A stretch of 64,000 nucleotides of DNA from Solimonas soli DSM 21787 (lineage in GTDB: Bacteria; Pseudomonadota; Gammaproteobacteria; Nevskiales; Nevskiaceae), in NCBI RefSeq assembly GCF_000474945.1, contig NZ_AXDW01000015.1, positions 1-64,000 of the forward strand, in the 5' to 3' direction. A program made the position numbers and the translations under genes. The notes below the pieces were generated by a model. It was not told the origin of the DNA and ran no database searches. It worked only from the letters and a program-made list of their open reading frames with translations. Position 1 is the first letter of the stretch. Every line of letters starts with the position of its first letter. Shown in pieces: positions 7,265 through 15,852 of this stretch.

Positions 7265-9748
7265 ATGGATAATCTTCGTAACCGTCTTGCGAGATGGACG
7301 ATCGCGCATCGCCGCTCGGTCGGCATCGCCTTCATTGCGCTGACGGCATTCTTCGCCGTCGGCATGACCAGGCTGGACATCCGCACGATCTTCGCGGATC
7401 TGCTGCCGACCGACGACCCGTATGTACAGGCTTATCACGATCACCCGAACTTCGGTGATCCGCTGACCGTCACGATCATGCTGAAGCGGACCGACGGCCA
7501 GAAGATCTACAACGCCGAGACGCTCCAGAAAATCTGGAAGCTGACCCGCGACGTGGACCTGATTCCAGGTGTCGATCACGATCGCATTCTGTCGATCACC
7601 ACCGAGAAGGCGACGTACGCGGAGGCGACGGCGGACGGCATCCAGATGCAGCCGCTGATGGGCAACGAAGTGCCGACCGACCCGAAGGACCTCGCCGAAC
7701 TCGAAGGCAAGGTCGAGCGTTCGCCGACGGCGCGTACCTATCTCGTGTCGGCCGATCAGAGCGCGACGCTGCTGCGCGTGTCGTTCCGCGAGGATCAGCT
7801 CGACTACGGCAAGGTGTTCGCATCGCTCAACCAGCTGACCGCGGCGGCGGCCGATGCCCACCACATCGTGCGCGTGGTCGGCCAGCCGATCCTGACCGGC
7901 TGGGTATACAAGCTGCAGAACCAGACCTATGCCATCTTCGGCGTGACGCTGGTGCTGCTGGTTGGCGCTCTGGCGTTCTACATGCGCAATGTTACCGGCA
8001 TCGTCGTGCCGATCGTCTGCAGCTTCGTCGCAGCGATCTGGGGCTTCGGCATGGTCGGCTGGCTGCGCTCGCCGATCGAACCGCTGCTGATGGTCGTGCC
8101 GCTGCTGCTCGTCGCGCGATCGTTCTCGCACTGCATCCAGTACACCGAGCGTTACTACGAGGTATACGCGCATCTTCGCGACCCGTTGAAGGCCTGCGAG
8201 GCGACGCTGGGCGTGATGATGGCGCCGAGCATCCTCGGCATCATGACCGACGTGATCGCGATCTTCGTGATCGGCGTGACGCCGATTCCGGCGATGCAAC
8301 GCTTCGCGCTGTTCTGCGGCATGTGGGCGGTCTACCTGATTCCGACCGGCGTGATGCTGATCGCGGTCCTGCTGTCGTATCTGCCGGCGCCGCACAACAT
8401 CGACGCGATCGTCGGCGGCGACCGCGAGAGGGGCATCCACAAGCTCCAGAAGAATCTGCTGCGCAGCATCGCCGGCATCACGTTCGGTGGGCGGGCCAAG
8501 GTGACGCTGGCGGTGATGTCGGCGCTGACGGCCTTCGCGATCGTGTTCGGCATTCGCATCGATATCGGCAACCCGGTGGAGGGCTCCAATCTCCTGTGGC
8601 CGGACTCGGAGTTCAACACCGCGGTTCGCGACATCAACAATCACTTCCCCGGTGTGAACTCGCTCGAGATCATTCTCGAGTCCAAGGATCCGGCGAGCAT
8701 GCAGGTGCGCGCCGCGCGCACGCTCGAGGCATACCAGCTCTCGAAGGCGATCCAGAAGTCGGTGGAGAACGGGCCGATGCCGCCGCGCGTGACGCGCTCG
8801 TTCTCCGATGTCATCGATGAAGGCAACCGCCTGTACTCGGGCGGACACCCGGCCTGGCTGTCGGTCGATCAGACGGACCGGGCGGTCGGCGCGGCCGCGA
8901 CGGCGGTGGCCTTCGGGCAGAACCCGCTGAACTTCGCGGACATGGTCGACACGCACTATCAGCACTCCACCATTTCGCTGTTCTACCGCGACAACAAGCA
9001 GCCGACCGTAGACGGTGCGCTGGCGGCGGCCCACAAGGCGGTCGACGCGGTGGGCCTCGATCACAAATACATCCGCATCCGGCTCGCCTCCGGGACGATC
9101 GCGCTCCAGCAGGCCATGAACAGTGTCGTCGAGCGCTATCACTGGATTCTCGTGGGTCTGTGCTGCACGGCGATCTTCATCATCGCGACCTATGCCTACC
9201 GTTCGCCGGTCGCGGCCGTGATCCTGCTGATTCCCACGCTGCTGTCGAACTTCTATCTGCTGTCGACGATGCACATGCTGGGCATCGGTCTCGACATCAA
9301 CTCCGTGCTGGTGACCGTGCTCGGCGTGGGTGTCGGCATCGACTACGGCATCTACCTGCTGTCGCGCATCTGCGAGGAGTACCACGAGCAGAACGAGGAC
9401 TGGGGCCGTGCGATCACGATGGCGATGACCACCACCGGCAAGGCGATCATGTTCACCGCGACGATCATGCTGATCGGCATCCTGCCCTGGTACTTCCTCT
9501 CCGACCTGAAGTTCATGGCGGACATGGGCCTGCTGCTGGCCGCGATCATGCTCATCAACATGGTGCTCGCCCTCGTCGTCCTGCCGCTGCTGGTCTGGCT
9601 GGTGAAGCCCAAGTTCGCGACGCGCACCGACCTGATCGTCGGCGAAGGCATCGACCTTTCCAAGTTCGGCGGCAGCGAATCAAGAGAAGTGCCGCGTCAC
9701 GAGGAAATGCGGAGGATCGGCGATTCCGACTTTCTGCCGAGCAAATGA
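7265..9748 (+). CDS. MMPL/RND-superfamily inner-membrane transporter (first copy)
   Basis: This 827-residue protein has the 12-helix RND/MMPL layout: one N-terminal helix (AFIALTAFFAVGM), a large periplasmic domain, five helices starting with VTLVLLVGALAFYMRN, a second periplasmic domain and a matching second helical bundle. The core helix GVGVGIDYGIYLLSRI (near residue 690) contains the conserved Asp used for proton coupling. This family (COG1033-like) moves hydrophobic compounds or lipids across or out of the inner membrane. I start it at ATG 7265 because AAGGA lies 9 bases upstream; ATG 7256 would overlap that site. It heads an operon with DUF1329, YCF48 and DUF1302 genes and is paralogous to the gene at 19584. 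Substrate and direction are unknown. Confidence 0.88.
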   Translation: MDNLRNRLARWTIAHRRSVGIAFIALTAFFAVGMTRLDIRTIFADLLPTDDPYVQAYHDHPNFGDPLTVTIMLKRTDGQKIYNAETLQKIWKLTRDVDLIPGVDHDRILSITTEKATYAEATADGIQMQPLMGNEVPTDPKDLAELEGKVERSPTARTYLVSADQSATLLRVSFREDQLDYGKVFASLNQLTAAAADAHHIVRVVGQPILTGWVYKLQNQTYAIFGVTLVLLVGALAFYMRNVTGIVVPIVCSFVAAIWGFGMVGWLRSPIEPLLMVVPLLLVARSFSHCIQYTERYYEVYAHLRDPLKACEATLGVMMAPSILGIMTDVIAIFVIGVTPIPAMQRFALFCGMWAVYLIPTGVMLIAVLLSYLPAPHNIDAIVGGDRERGIHKLQKNLLRSIAGITFGGRAKVTLAVMSALTAFAIVFGIRIDIGNPVEGSNLLWPDSEFNTAVRDINNHFPGVNSLEIILESKDPASMQVRAARTLEAYQLSKAIQKSVENGPMPPRVTRSFSDVIDEGNRLYSGGHPAWLSVDQTDRAVGAAATAVAFGQNPLNFADMVDTHYQHSTISLFYRDNKQPTVDGALAAAHKAVDAVGLDHKYIRIRLASGTIALQQAMNSVVERYHWILVGLCCTAIFIIATYAYRSPVAAVILLIPTLLSNFYLLSTMHMLGIGLDINSVLVTVLGVGVGIDYGIYLLSRICEEYHEQNEDWGRAITMAMTTTGKAIMFTATIMLIGILPWYFLSDLKFMADMGLLLAAIMLINMVLALVVLPLLVWLVKPKFATRTDLIVGEGIDLSKFGGSESREVPRHEEMRRIGDSDFLPSK

Positions 9749-9826
9749 GAGTGAGCCGATCGGTCCATGGATCGATCGGGCGGTTCAACAATGCGAGGCG
9801 CGCAAGCGCAACCTGGAGGTCTTGAG

Positions 9827-11224
9827 ATGAGAATCAAAAAATACGACATCGACTACGGACGCCGGAAAATGATGCAATCCGTCGCCTACGGTCTTGGCGC
9901 CGGCGTGCTGATGCCTTGGGAGAAGTTGCTCGCCAAGGAGATCGACAACATCCAGAAGGCGTATCCCGACGAACTGCTGTCGATCGAGGCCCAGTCGAAG
10001 GGCAAGGTCAAGGTCGGCGACTACATCACCAAGGACAACGTCGAGTACGTCAAGCATCTGCTGGACCCCGGCGCGATCGAACAGATCACCGGCCCGGAAG
10101 GACGCAAGATCCGCATCAAGGCGCCGACCCTGAATCCGCGCGATCTGGTCAACGCGCCTTATTACGAAGCGACGATGCAGGACATCCAGTCCGGGCACAA
10201 AGGCAAGTTCGACGCCAATGGCAACGTCGTCGACGAGAACGGCAAGAAGTGGCAGGGCGGCCTGCCGTTCGTCAACCCGACGGACGGCAAGCAAGTCTGG
10301 GCCAACATGGCGATGAACATCGGCCGTACCGACAATGGCTGTTACGTCATCGAGCAGAAGGATTACGGCTCCGATGGCAAGCAGGAGTATCACTACAACT
10401 TCCAGTGGGTCGAGCTGAACAGCACGGCGCGCACCGATCGCAAGGTCTTCAGGGGCCTGGAAAACGAGCTGCGCCGTCAGTCGGTGTTCTTCGCCGCGTC
10501 GCCCGACGTGCGTGGCACCTCGTTCCTCAGCATCTGGGACTACGACCAGCGCAAGATTCCGGAGCTCTACGGCTACCTTCCGGAATTCCGCCGTGTGCGT
10601 CAGTTCCCGTCGAACCAGCGCTTCGAACCGCTCGTTCCGGGTGCTGTGTGGTTCCTCAGCGATCCGTGGGCCGCTGGCGATCCGTACCTGACCTGGGGCA
10701 ATCACAAGATCGTCGAACGCAAGCCGATGCTCGGACCCTGGGCCTCGGATTTCTCCAAGCACGACGAAAACTGGGAGCCGCCGCGCCAGAAGGACAATCC
10801 CAAGTTCTTCGACATCCCCTACGAGATGTCGCCGGAAGTGATCGTCACCAGTTGCGAGCCGACCGGCTATCCGCGCTCGCCGGTATCCAAGCGCGTGGCT
10901 TACGTGGATGCCCGAAACTCCATGGCCGCGAGCAACATGCGTTATGACCGCCAGGGCAAGCTCTGGTCGAACTTTGAAATGGCGCACGGCCAGTTCAAGG
11001 GCGGCGGTCCGGACGGCAAGCGCGTCATCCTCAGTTCGGACGGCAAGAATCCGGCGTGGTCGTGGACCTACGTGCACATCTACGACTTCCAGAACCGGCG
11101 CATGTCGCTCTGCAACCACAGCAAGGGCGCTGCGGGCGTCGAGGCGCGCTTCAACGCCGATCCGGAATGGCTGTTCAACACCTACTGCACCGCGCAGGCG
11201 CTGCAGGCCCTGGGCCGTGCGTGA
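9827..11224 (+). CDS. DUF1329 family periplasmic protein (first copy)
   Basis: This 465-residue protein has the DUF1329 pattern: KAYPDELLSIEAQ after the leader, LPEFRRVRQFPSNQRFEP in the middle and repeated AAGDPYLTWGNHKIV-type segments. The N-terminus has a twin arginine (GRRKMM) followed by a hydrophobic stretch, suggesting export by the Tat system. GGAGG precedes ATG 9827. To my knowledge DUF1329 proteins are related in fold to LolA/LolB-type lipid carriers and are often found next to DUF1302 and MMPL genes; a periplasmic carrier of a hydrophobic molecule is inferred. A paralogue lies at 15853. Confidence 0.85.
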   Translation: MRIKKYDIDYGRRKMMQSVAYGLGAGVLMPWEKLLAKEIDNIQKAYPDELLSIEAQSKGKVKVGDYITKDNVEYVKHLLDPGAIEQITGPEGRKIRIKAPTLNPRDLVNAPYYEATMQDIQSGHKGKFDANGNVVDENGKKWQGGLPFVNPTDGKQVWANMAMNIGRTDNGCYVIEQKDYGSDGKQEYHYNFQWVELNSTARTDRKVFRGLENELRRQSVFFAASPDVRGTSFLSIWDYDQRKIPELYGYLPEFRRVRQFPSNQRFEPLVPGAVWFLSDPWAAGDPYLTWGNHKIVERKPMLGPWASDFSKHDENWEPPRQKDNPKFFDIPYEMSPEVIVTSCEPTGYPRSPVSKRVAYVDARNSMAASNMRYDRQGKLWSNFEMAHGQFKGGGPDGKRVILSSDGKNPAWSWTYVHIYDFQNRRMSLCNHSKGAAGVEARFNADPEWLFNTYCTAQALQALGRA

Positions 11225-11309
11225 TCGACGCATGACCGAGGCGGTTGCCCCGTGGCGGCGGCCGACGTGCCGCCGCCGTCTTTCTCCGTCGAGCGGAGTC
11301 ATCAAATTC

Positions 11310-12344
11310 ATGAAAGCTTTTACACGCCTGATGCGTATCAAGCCTTTGGCCTTGTTGCTGGCGGCTGGCGTCTCGACTGGCGCGCTCGCCGATGCCAAAG
11401 GGAGCGAGGAGATCGTGCAGTTCACGCCGCACGACCGTCTCTTCTCCGTGGCGTTCAGCGGGGACTTCGGCGAAGCGGTTGGCGAAGCCGGGTTGCTGCT
11501 GCAGACGACCGATGGAGGAAAGACGTGGCGGCACGAGATCAGCCCTCCGACGCAGGCGTCGCTGTTCAGCGTGGCCATCAGCGGCGCGCGTTCGGTCGCC
11601 GTCGGCCAGCAGGGCCTCATTCTCGTTCGTGACGGGCGCAAGCAGTGGCGCAAGATCGAGGCGGTCACCGATCAGCGCCTGTTGCGGGTCAGCATGAACA
11701 AGGCTGGCGTCGCGGTGGCGGTCGGCGCGTTCGGCACCTTGCTGAAATCGAGCGACTACGGCGAAACCTGGTCCGAGCTGAAGCCCGACTGGGCGACGCT
11801 TTACCAGAGCGAGGAGACCAGCGATTTCGCGGCCGTTCGTGACGAGCCCACGCTGTATGTCGTCAAGGTCTTCGACGACGGCTCCATCGTCATCGGCGGC
11901 GAATACGGCCAGCTGAATCGCTCGACGGACGGCGGCAATACCTGGACCTCGGTCTTCCGCGCAGCGGCTGCCAAGGCCGGCTCCACGCCGCCGACGGTGT
12001 TCGGCATGAACTTCCGGGCCGACGGCACCGGCTATGCGACCGGGCAGGAAGGGCTGATCATCATGACGCCGGACCAAGGCCAGTCGTGGAAACAGCTCGT
12101 TTCAGGCTCGCAAGCGAGTCTGTTCGATATCGACTCGACAGGCGATGGCCATGTCTTCGCGATCGGCATGCGCAGCTGCCTTTTCAGTACTGATGCCGGC
12201 AAGACCTGGCAGCGACTGAAGGCGCTCGACGTGGGCCTCAACTGGTACAGCGGTCTGGGCCACAGCGACAGCGCGGACGGGAATTCGGTCATCGCCGTGG
12301 GGCACAGCGGTCGCGTGCTGCGGCTCGCGGCGGCGGGCAACTGA
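11310..12344 (+). CDS. YCF48/BNR-type beta-propeller, exported
   Basis: This 344-residue protein has a Sec signal peptide (positive MKAFTRLMRIK, hydrophobic LALLLAAGVSTGALA, likely cut near ALADA). It then has repeated Asp-box-like blades such as TTDGGKTWR, SSDYGETWSE, STDGGNTWTS, TPDQGQSWKQ and STDAGKTWQR, each near a V/A-VG-x-G-G strand. This is the pattern of YCF48/photosystem-II assembly-factor-like propellers. In proteobacteria such proteins are regularly found beside MMPL transporters, where a scaffold role between inner and outer membrane parts is plausible but unproven. No strong ribosome-binding site is visible; the start is chosen for the signal peptide. Confidence 0.82.
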   Translation: MKAFTRLMRIKPLALLLAAGVSTGALADAKGSEEIVQFTPHDRLFSVAFSGDFGEAVGEAGLLLQTTDGGKTWRHEISPPTQASLFSVAISGARSVAVGQQGLILVRDGRKQWRKIEAVTDQRLLRVSMNKAGVAVAVGAFGTLLKSSDYGETWSELKPDWATLYQSEETSDFAAVRDEPTLYVVKVFDDGSIVIGGEYGQLNRSTDGGNTWTSVFRAAAAKAGSTPPTVFGMNFRADGTGYATGQEGLIIMTPDQGQSWKQLVSGSQASLFDIDSTGDGHVFAIGMRSCLFSTDAGKTWQRLKALDVGLNWYSGLGHSDSADGNSVIAVGHSGRVLRLAAAGN

Positions 12345-12384
12345 CGAAAACCCACAGACGAACAATTAAAGAGGGGAGACTCAA

Positions 12385-14538
12385 ATGCATTCAACTCGTG
12401 CAATGCACCACGCAGTGCTCGTGGGCGCTGCCTTGATGGCGGGATCGACGGCTTCCTGGGCTGACGAGGGTGGCTTCCTGTCGGACCTGTGGGGGAGAGC
12501 AACGTTCAATGCCACGGTACGCAGCGACACGTCTTACAAGACGACGGGCATCGACAACTACGACAACCAGTCCGCAGCGCCGTTCCAGCACATCGCCGTG
12601 CCGCGGCAGGCATACCTGCCGCCGAACCTGCTGGGCGATCTCGCGGGTGGCATCGTCGGCACGGTCGTCGACAAGTGGACCGTCCCGATCCCGAATTCGC
12701 TGGGAATCGTCCACACCAGCGACACGGTGCGGCGCGACACTTACATCCCGAAGGCCAACACCACGTTCAACTATCAGGAACTCCGTTTCGGCGGCGAGAT
12801 GAACGTGTCGTTCACGGATGCCTGGCGACTGAATATCCAGGCGCGTGCGTCTTACGATCCGGACATCTACAAGAGTTTCGATGCCGGCGACGTTGCCAAT
12901 ATCCAGGGCGGCATCGCGGACGGCGGTGGTGACCGCTACGCCGACCTCGGCGAGCCGAACTACTTCGAGGCACGAGGCCGTGAAGGGCGGAAGATCAATC
13001 CGACCGAGTTCGCGGGCCGGCAATACATGATCGATTTTCCGACCGCGATCCTCGAGTACAAGCGCGACGCCTACAACGTGCGCATCGGCCTGCAGCAGAT
13101 CGCCTGGGGCCAAGCGATCTTCTTCCAGACCTTCGATATTCCCGATGGTCTCGATCTGCGCCGCCACCTGATCCTCGATCGCGCCATCGAAGAGTTTTCC
13201 GACAAGCGCGTGCCGGCGCTGGCAATCCGCGGCGCGATTCAGGCCACCGACGAAATTCTCGTCGACAGCTACGTGCAGAAGTTCCAGCCGTCCATCATTC
13301 CCAATCCGAACACGCCGTACAACGTCGCGCCGGCGCAGTTCTACAAGCCGCTCGACAACTACTATTCCGGCGGCTACGACACCAAGCTCAGCTACGGCAT
13401 CCGCCTGAAGGCCGACTACGGCAACTGGGGCTACTCGGCGATGGCGGCCAGCCGCATGAACCCGCTCGGCGTGTTCAGCTGGGCGGAGAGCGGGATCAAC
13501 AAGGGACTGACGGGCACCAATCCCGACGGCACGCGCTGGGGCAACAGCCTCGGCACGCTCGTCGAAACCGTGTATGGCCTGAAAGCCAAGGCCGGCGGCC
13601 CGTTGTGCCCGAACTACAACCCGAGCGCCTGCCGCATGTACGACAGTCTGGGTGAGGCGCTGGCGCATACGCCGTTCACTGTCGGACCCGGCGGTGTCTA
13701 CAGCAACAAGGAATGGTTCTCGGCGGCCGGCAGCTTGCGTCTCGACGGCTTGAAGGCGCTCAACACGGCTATTGAAGAGTACCCTGCTCTGCGTGACGTC
13801 TATGCTTCGGAGGTCGACAATGTCCAGCAGGCGAGCAATCTGCTGAACACGTTCTTCCTCGCATCCGATGGCAGCATCCGCGGCAACGTGCAGCGCGACT
13901 ACTACCGTGAATCGGTGTTCGGTCTTGGCGGCAGCTACGTGATCGGAACCGAGAATCCCGAATCGTTCTGGGACCAGTTCATCATCAACGCGGAAGTGCA
14001 GTACACGCCGTCGCGCCGCTTCACCGACGTCGGCCTCGCGCACGGCGGATACGAGAGCGACGAATACATCGTGACCCTGGTCGGCGAAAAGTGGTATCGC
14101 TGGACGCAGGCGTTCCCAGCGGCCTATCTGGCTTTCGAGTTCCAGCATCGCAGCGCCAGCGATCTGGTCGGTTTGAGCCTCAAGGGCTATGGCGGCAACA
14201 GCGGCAACTACAAGGTCAACGATCCGGTTGGGCTGCAGGGCAACGACTATTCGGGCATCAGGACGCCAAAGGGCATTTCCTCGGCCGATTACCTCGCGTT
14301 CGCCGGCTTCCAGCCCTGGCCGAATCGCAAGTACATCTTCGAGTGGGCCGTCCTGTATGACGTGCGTGGCGGGCTTCTGGCGCAGCCGCTGCTGAAGTGG
14401 AATCCGGGCCACAACTTCAGCGTCGATCTGTTCTACAACTACGTGAACGGTCATCTCTACGGCACACCGACCAACAATCTGATTCGCGCCATCGACTTCG
14501 CCAACGAAGCCAACGTGCGTTTCAGCTATCAATTCTGA
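12385..14538 (+). CDS. DUF1302 family outer-membrane protein
   Basis: This 717-residue protein has a signal peptide (MHHAVLVGAALMAGSTASWA) and then a long stretch rich in alternating aromatic residues, Gly and Asn, ending in FSYQF. A terminal Phe is the usual beta-barrel assembly signal. Features typical of DUF1302 are the WGQAIFFQTFD segment, RKYIFEWAVLYD and FSVDLFYNYVNGH. GAGGGGAG precedes ATG 12385. It is probably a beta-barrel that works with the DUF1329 and MMPL proteins of the same operon; transport of a hydrophobic substrate is inferred from context. Confidence 0.83.
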   Translation: MHSTRAMHHAVLVGAALMAGSTASWADEGGFLSDLWGRATFNATVRSDTSYKTTGIDNYDNQSAAPFQHIAVPRQAYLPPNLLGDLAGGIVGTVVDKWTVPIPNSLGIVHTSDTVRRDTYIPKANTTFNYQELRFGGEMNVSFTDAWRLNIQARASYDPDIYKSFDAGDVANIQGGIADGGGDRYADLGEPNYFEARGREGRKINPTEFAGRQYMIDFPTAILEYKRDAYNVRIGLQQIAWGQAIFFQTFDIPDGLDLRRHLILDRAIEEFSDKRVPALAIRGAIQATDEILVDSYVQKFQPSIIPNPNTPYNVAPAQFYKPLDNYYSGGYDTKLSYGIRLKADYGNWGYSAMAASRMNPLGVFSWAESGINKGLTGTNPDGTRWGNSLGTLVETVYGLKAKAGGPLCPNYNPSACRMYDSLGEALAHTPFTVGPGGVYSNKEWFSAAGSLRLDGLKALNTAIEEYPALRDVYASEVDNVQQASNLLNTFFLASDGSIRGNVQRDYYRESVFGLGGSYVIGTENPESFWDQFIINAEVQYTPSRRFTDVGLAHGGYESDEYIVTLVGEKWYRWTQAFPAAYLAFEFQHRSASDLVGLSLKGYGGNSGNYKVNDPVGLQGNDYSGIRTPKGISSADYLAFAGFQPWPNRKYIFEWAVLYDVRGGLLAQPLLKWNPGHNFSVDLFYNYVNGHLYGTPTNNLIRAIDFANEANVRFSYQF

Positions 14539-14634
14539 TGTCCCGTCTCGGGTTGGCACGCCCCCGGCTGCGCATGGTCGGGGTGTGTGCCGATATCACC
14601 TGCGTAGTGCTTCTCCCTCTACCAGGTATTTGCG

Positions 14635-14678
14635 TCCCGGCGGCGATGGTGGATCGCTGCCGGGATCTTCTTGGATTT
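14635..14678 (+). terminator. Intrinsic terminator-like hairpin after the DUF1302 gene
   Basis: Bases 14635-14647 pair with 14653-14665 in a 13-bp stem with one G-U pair and a 5-base loop, followed by the moderately T-rich TCTTCTTGGATTT. It lies about 100 bases after the DUF1302 stop and 21 bases before the next start. The tail is interrupted by C and G, so termination may be partial and the next genes may be read through. Confidence 0.6.
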
Positions 14679-14698
14679 CTGACTATCTTGACACGAAG

Positions 14699-15781
14699 AT
14701 GAACAGGCCGTTGTCGCGTTTGCTCTCAGGTGCTTCGCTCTCTTTCTGCGTGTTCGCTGTGAACGCGCAGGAAGGAGAGGCCAGCGGCGGTCGCTACTAC
14801 ATCGCACCGATGGCGACGATCGCGGCCAGTCAAAAGGATGGAACGCATGACCTTGCCGTGGGTGCCGCGGTGGCCGTCGGTGCGTCCTGGCTTCCGCATC
14901 TGGGTGTCGAGATCGTCGGCGACTATCTGCGCTACACCCACCTCGAGCACAGCTACGGCGCCGGCATCGGACTGAACGCCTATCTGTCGGCCGACAACGA
15001 AGGCCTTTTCGTTCATGCCGATGCTGAAGGCGGCAAGCGGGCTGCCTACACGGCGGGCCTGGGTTTCGACCGGCCCTTCCTCAATCGAGCGGTGTCGCTT
15101 CGGCTCGAGGCACTCTGGCACAAGGAGGGCGACGACGATGCCGAGCCCCTGCTGCGCGTCGGCCTGCGGGTTCCGTTCGGAAGCGCGCATGGATCGACGC
15201 CGGCGATGATGGAGCCGGTAACCGTCGTGCCTTTGGAGGAGCCGGAGCCGGCCGCGACGGCCGAAGCGCCGTCCGAGGGTGTTGCTGCGGACGAAACCTC
15301 GCCAGCGTCGGCACAAGAGCCCGCTTCCGTGGAGCCGGCGAACGAGGCTCCTTCGGCGCCTCCAGAAGGGCCATCGTCCTCCGCAACTGCGGATGCTGCG
15401 GTCGAGCCGCCTCCTGCGCCGCCTCCGCCTCGCGCGAAGCGGGCGACGCAATCGGTACGCAAGAAGGCATCGACGCCTGAACCGTCGGCGCCTGTCGCGC
15501 CGCCGGTTGCCGAACCGGAGCCGGCGATGGACGTGCCGGCGGATGCCGAGCCAGCCGGCGAGGCTGCGCCGTCCGGGCCCGCTGCTCCCGTGCCCGCGCC
15601 GCCCGAACCTGCGACCGACGACGCGCTCGCGCCCACCGAGCCGGCGCCTGCGCCAAAGGCATCCGACGCGCCGGGCGGCGCCGCGACAGCGCCGGATGCC
15701 GCTCCGGCCGCAAGCGGCGCGCCGACTCAGCTGACCGACACCGACGATGCGCCGACGGAGCCCGCGCCAAAGCCACGATGA
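14699..15781 (+). CDS. Small outer-membrane beta-barrel with long Pro/Ala/Glu-rich tail
   Basis: This 360-residue protein begins with a signal peptide (RLLSGASLSFCVFAVNA, cut before QEGEA). Residues about 25-165 look like an 8-stranded barrel (GRYYIAPMATI, AVGASWLPHLGVEIVGDY, YTAGLGFDRPF, LRVGLRVPFG). From about residue 170 to the end it is almost entirely Pro, Ala, Glu, Ser and Thr with one basic patch (PRAKRATQSVRKK). Such a tail could cross the periplasm or bind peptidoglycan, as Pro-rich linkers do in TonB. I do not recognise a named family. The start ATG 14699 is preceded by only a weak ribosome-binding site. Confidence 0.65.
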   Translation: MNRPLSRLLSGASLSFCVFAVNAQEGEASGGRYYIAPMATIAASQKDGTHDLAVGAAVAVGASWLPHLGVEIVGDYLRYTHLEHSYGAGIGLNAYLSADNEGLFVHADAEGGKRAAYTAGLGFDRPFLNRAVSLRLEALWHKEGDDDAEPLLRVGLRVPFGSAHGSTPAMMEPVTVVPLEEPEPAATAEAPSEGVAADETSPASAQEPASVEPANEAPSAPPEGPSSSATADAAVEPPPAPPPPRAKRATQSVRKKASTPEPSAPVAPPVAEPEPAMDVPADAEPAGEAAPSGPAAPVPAPPEPATDDALAPTEPAPAPKASDAPGGAATAPDAAPAASGAPTQLTDTDDAPTEPAPKPR

Positions 15782-15852
15782 GCGCCGCCGCGACATGTCC
15801 TTGATCGTCGCGCCGGGCGATCGCCAAGTCTCGAGCGACAGGAGCGACAAGC

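Noticed and set aside
7262-9385. A 707-codon minus-strand frame opposite the first MMPL transporter
   Set aside because: His/Arg/Asp-rich antisense artefact; the + frame has the membrane helices and the family motif.
9160-9825. Overlapping + frame at the end of the first MMPL gene
   Set aside because: Low-complexity His/Arg/Asp-rich shadow of the transporter coding frame.
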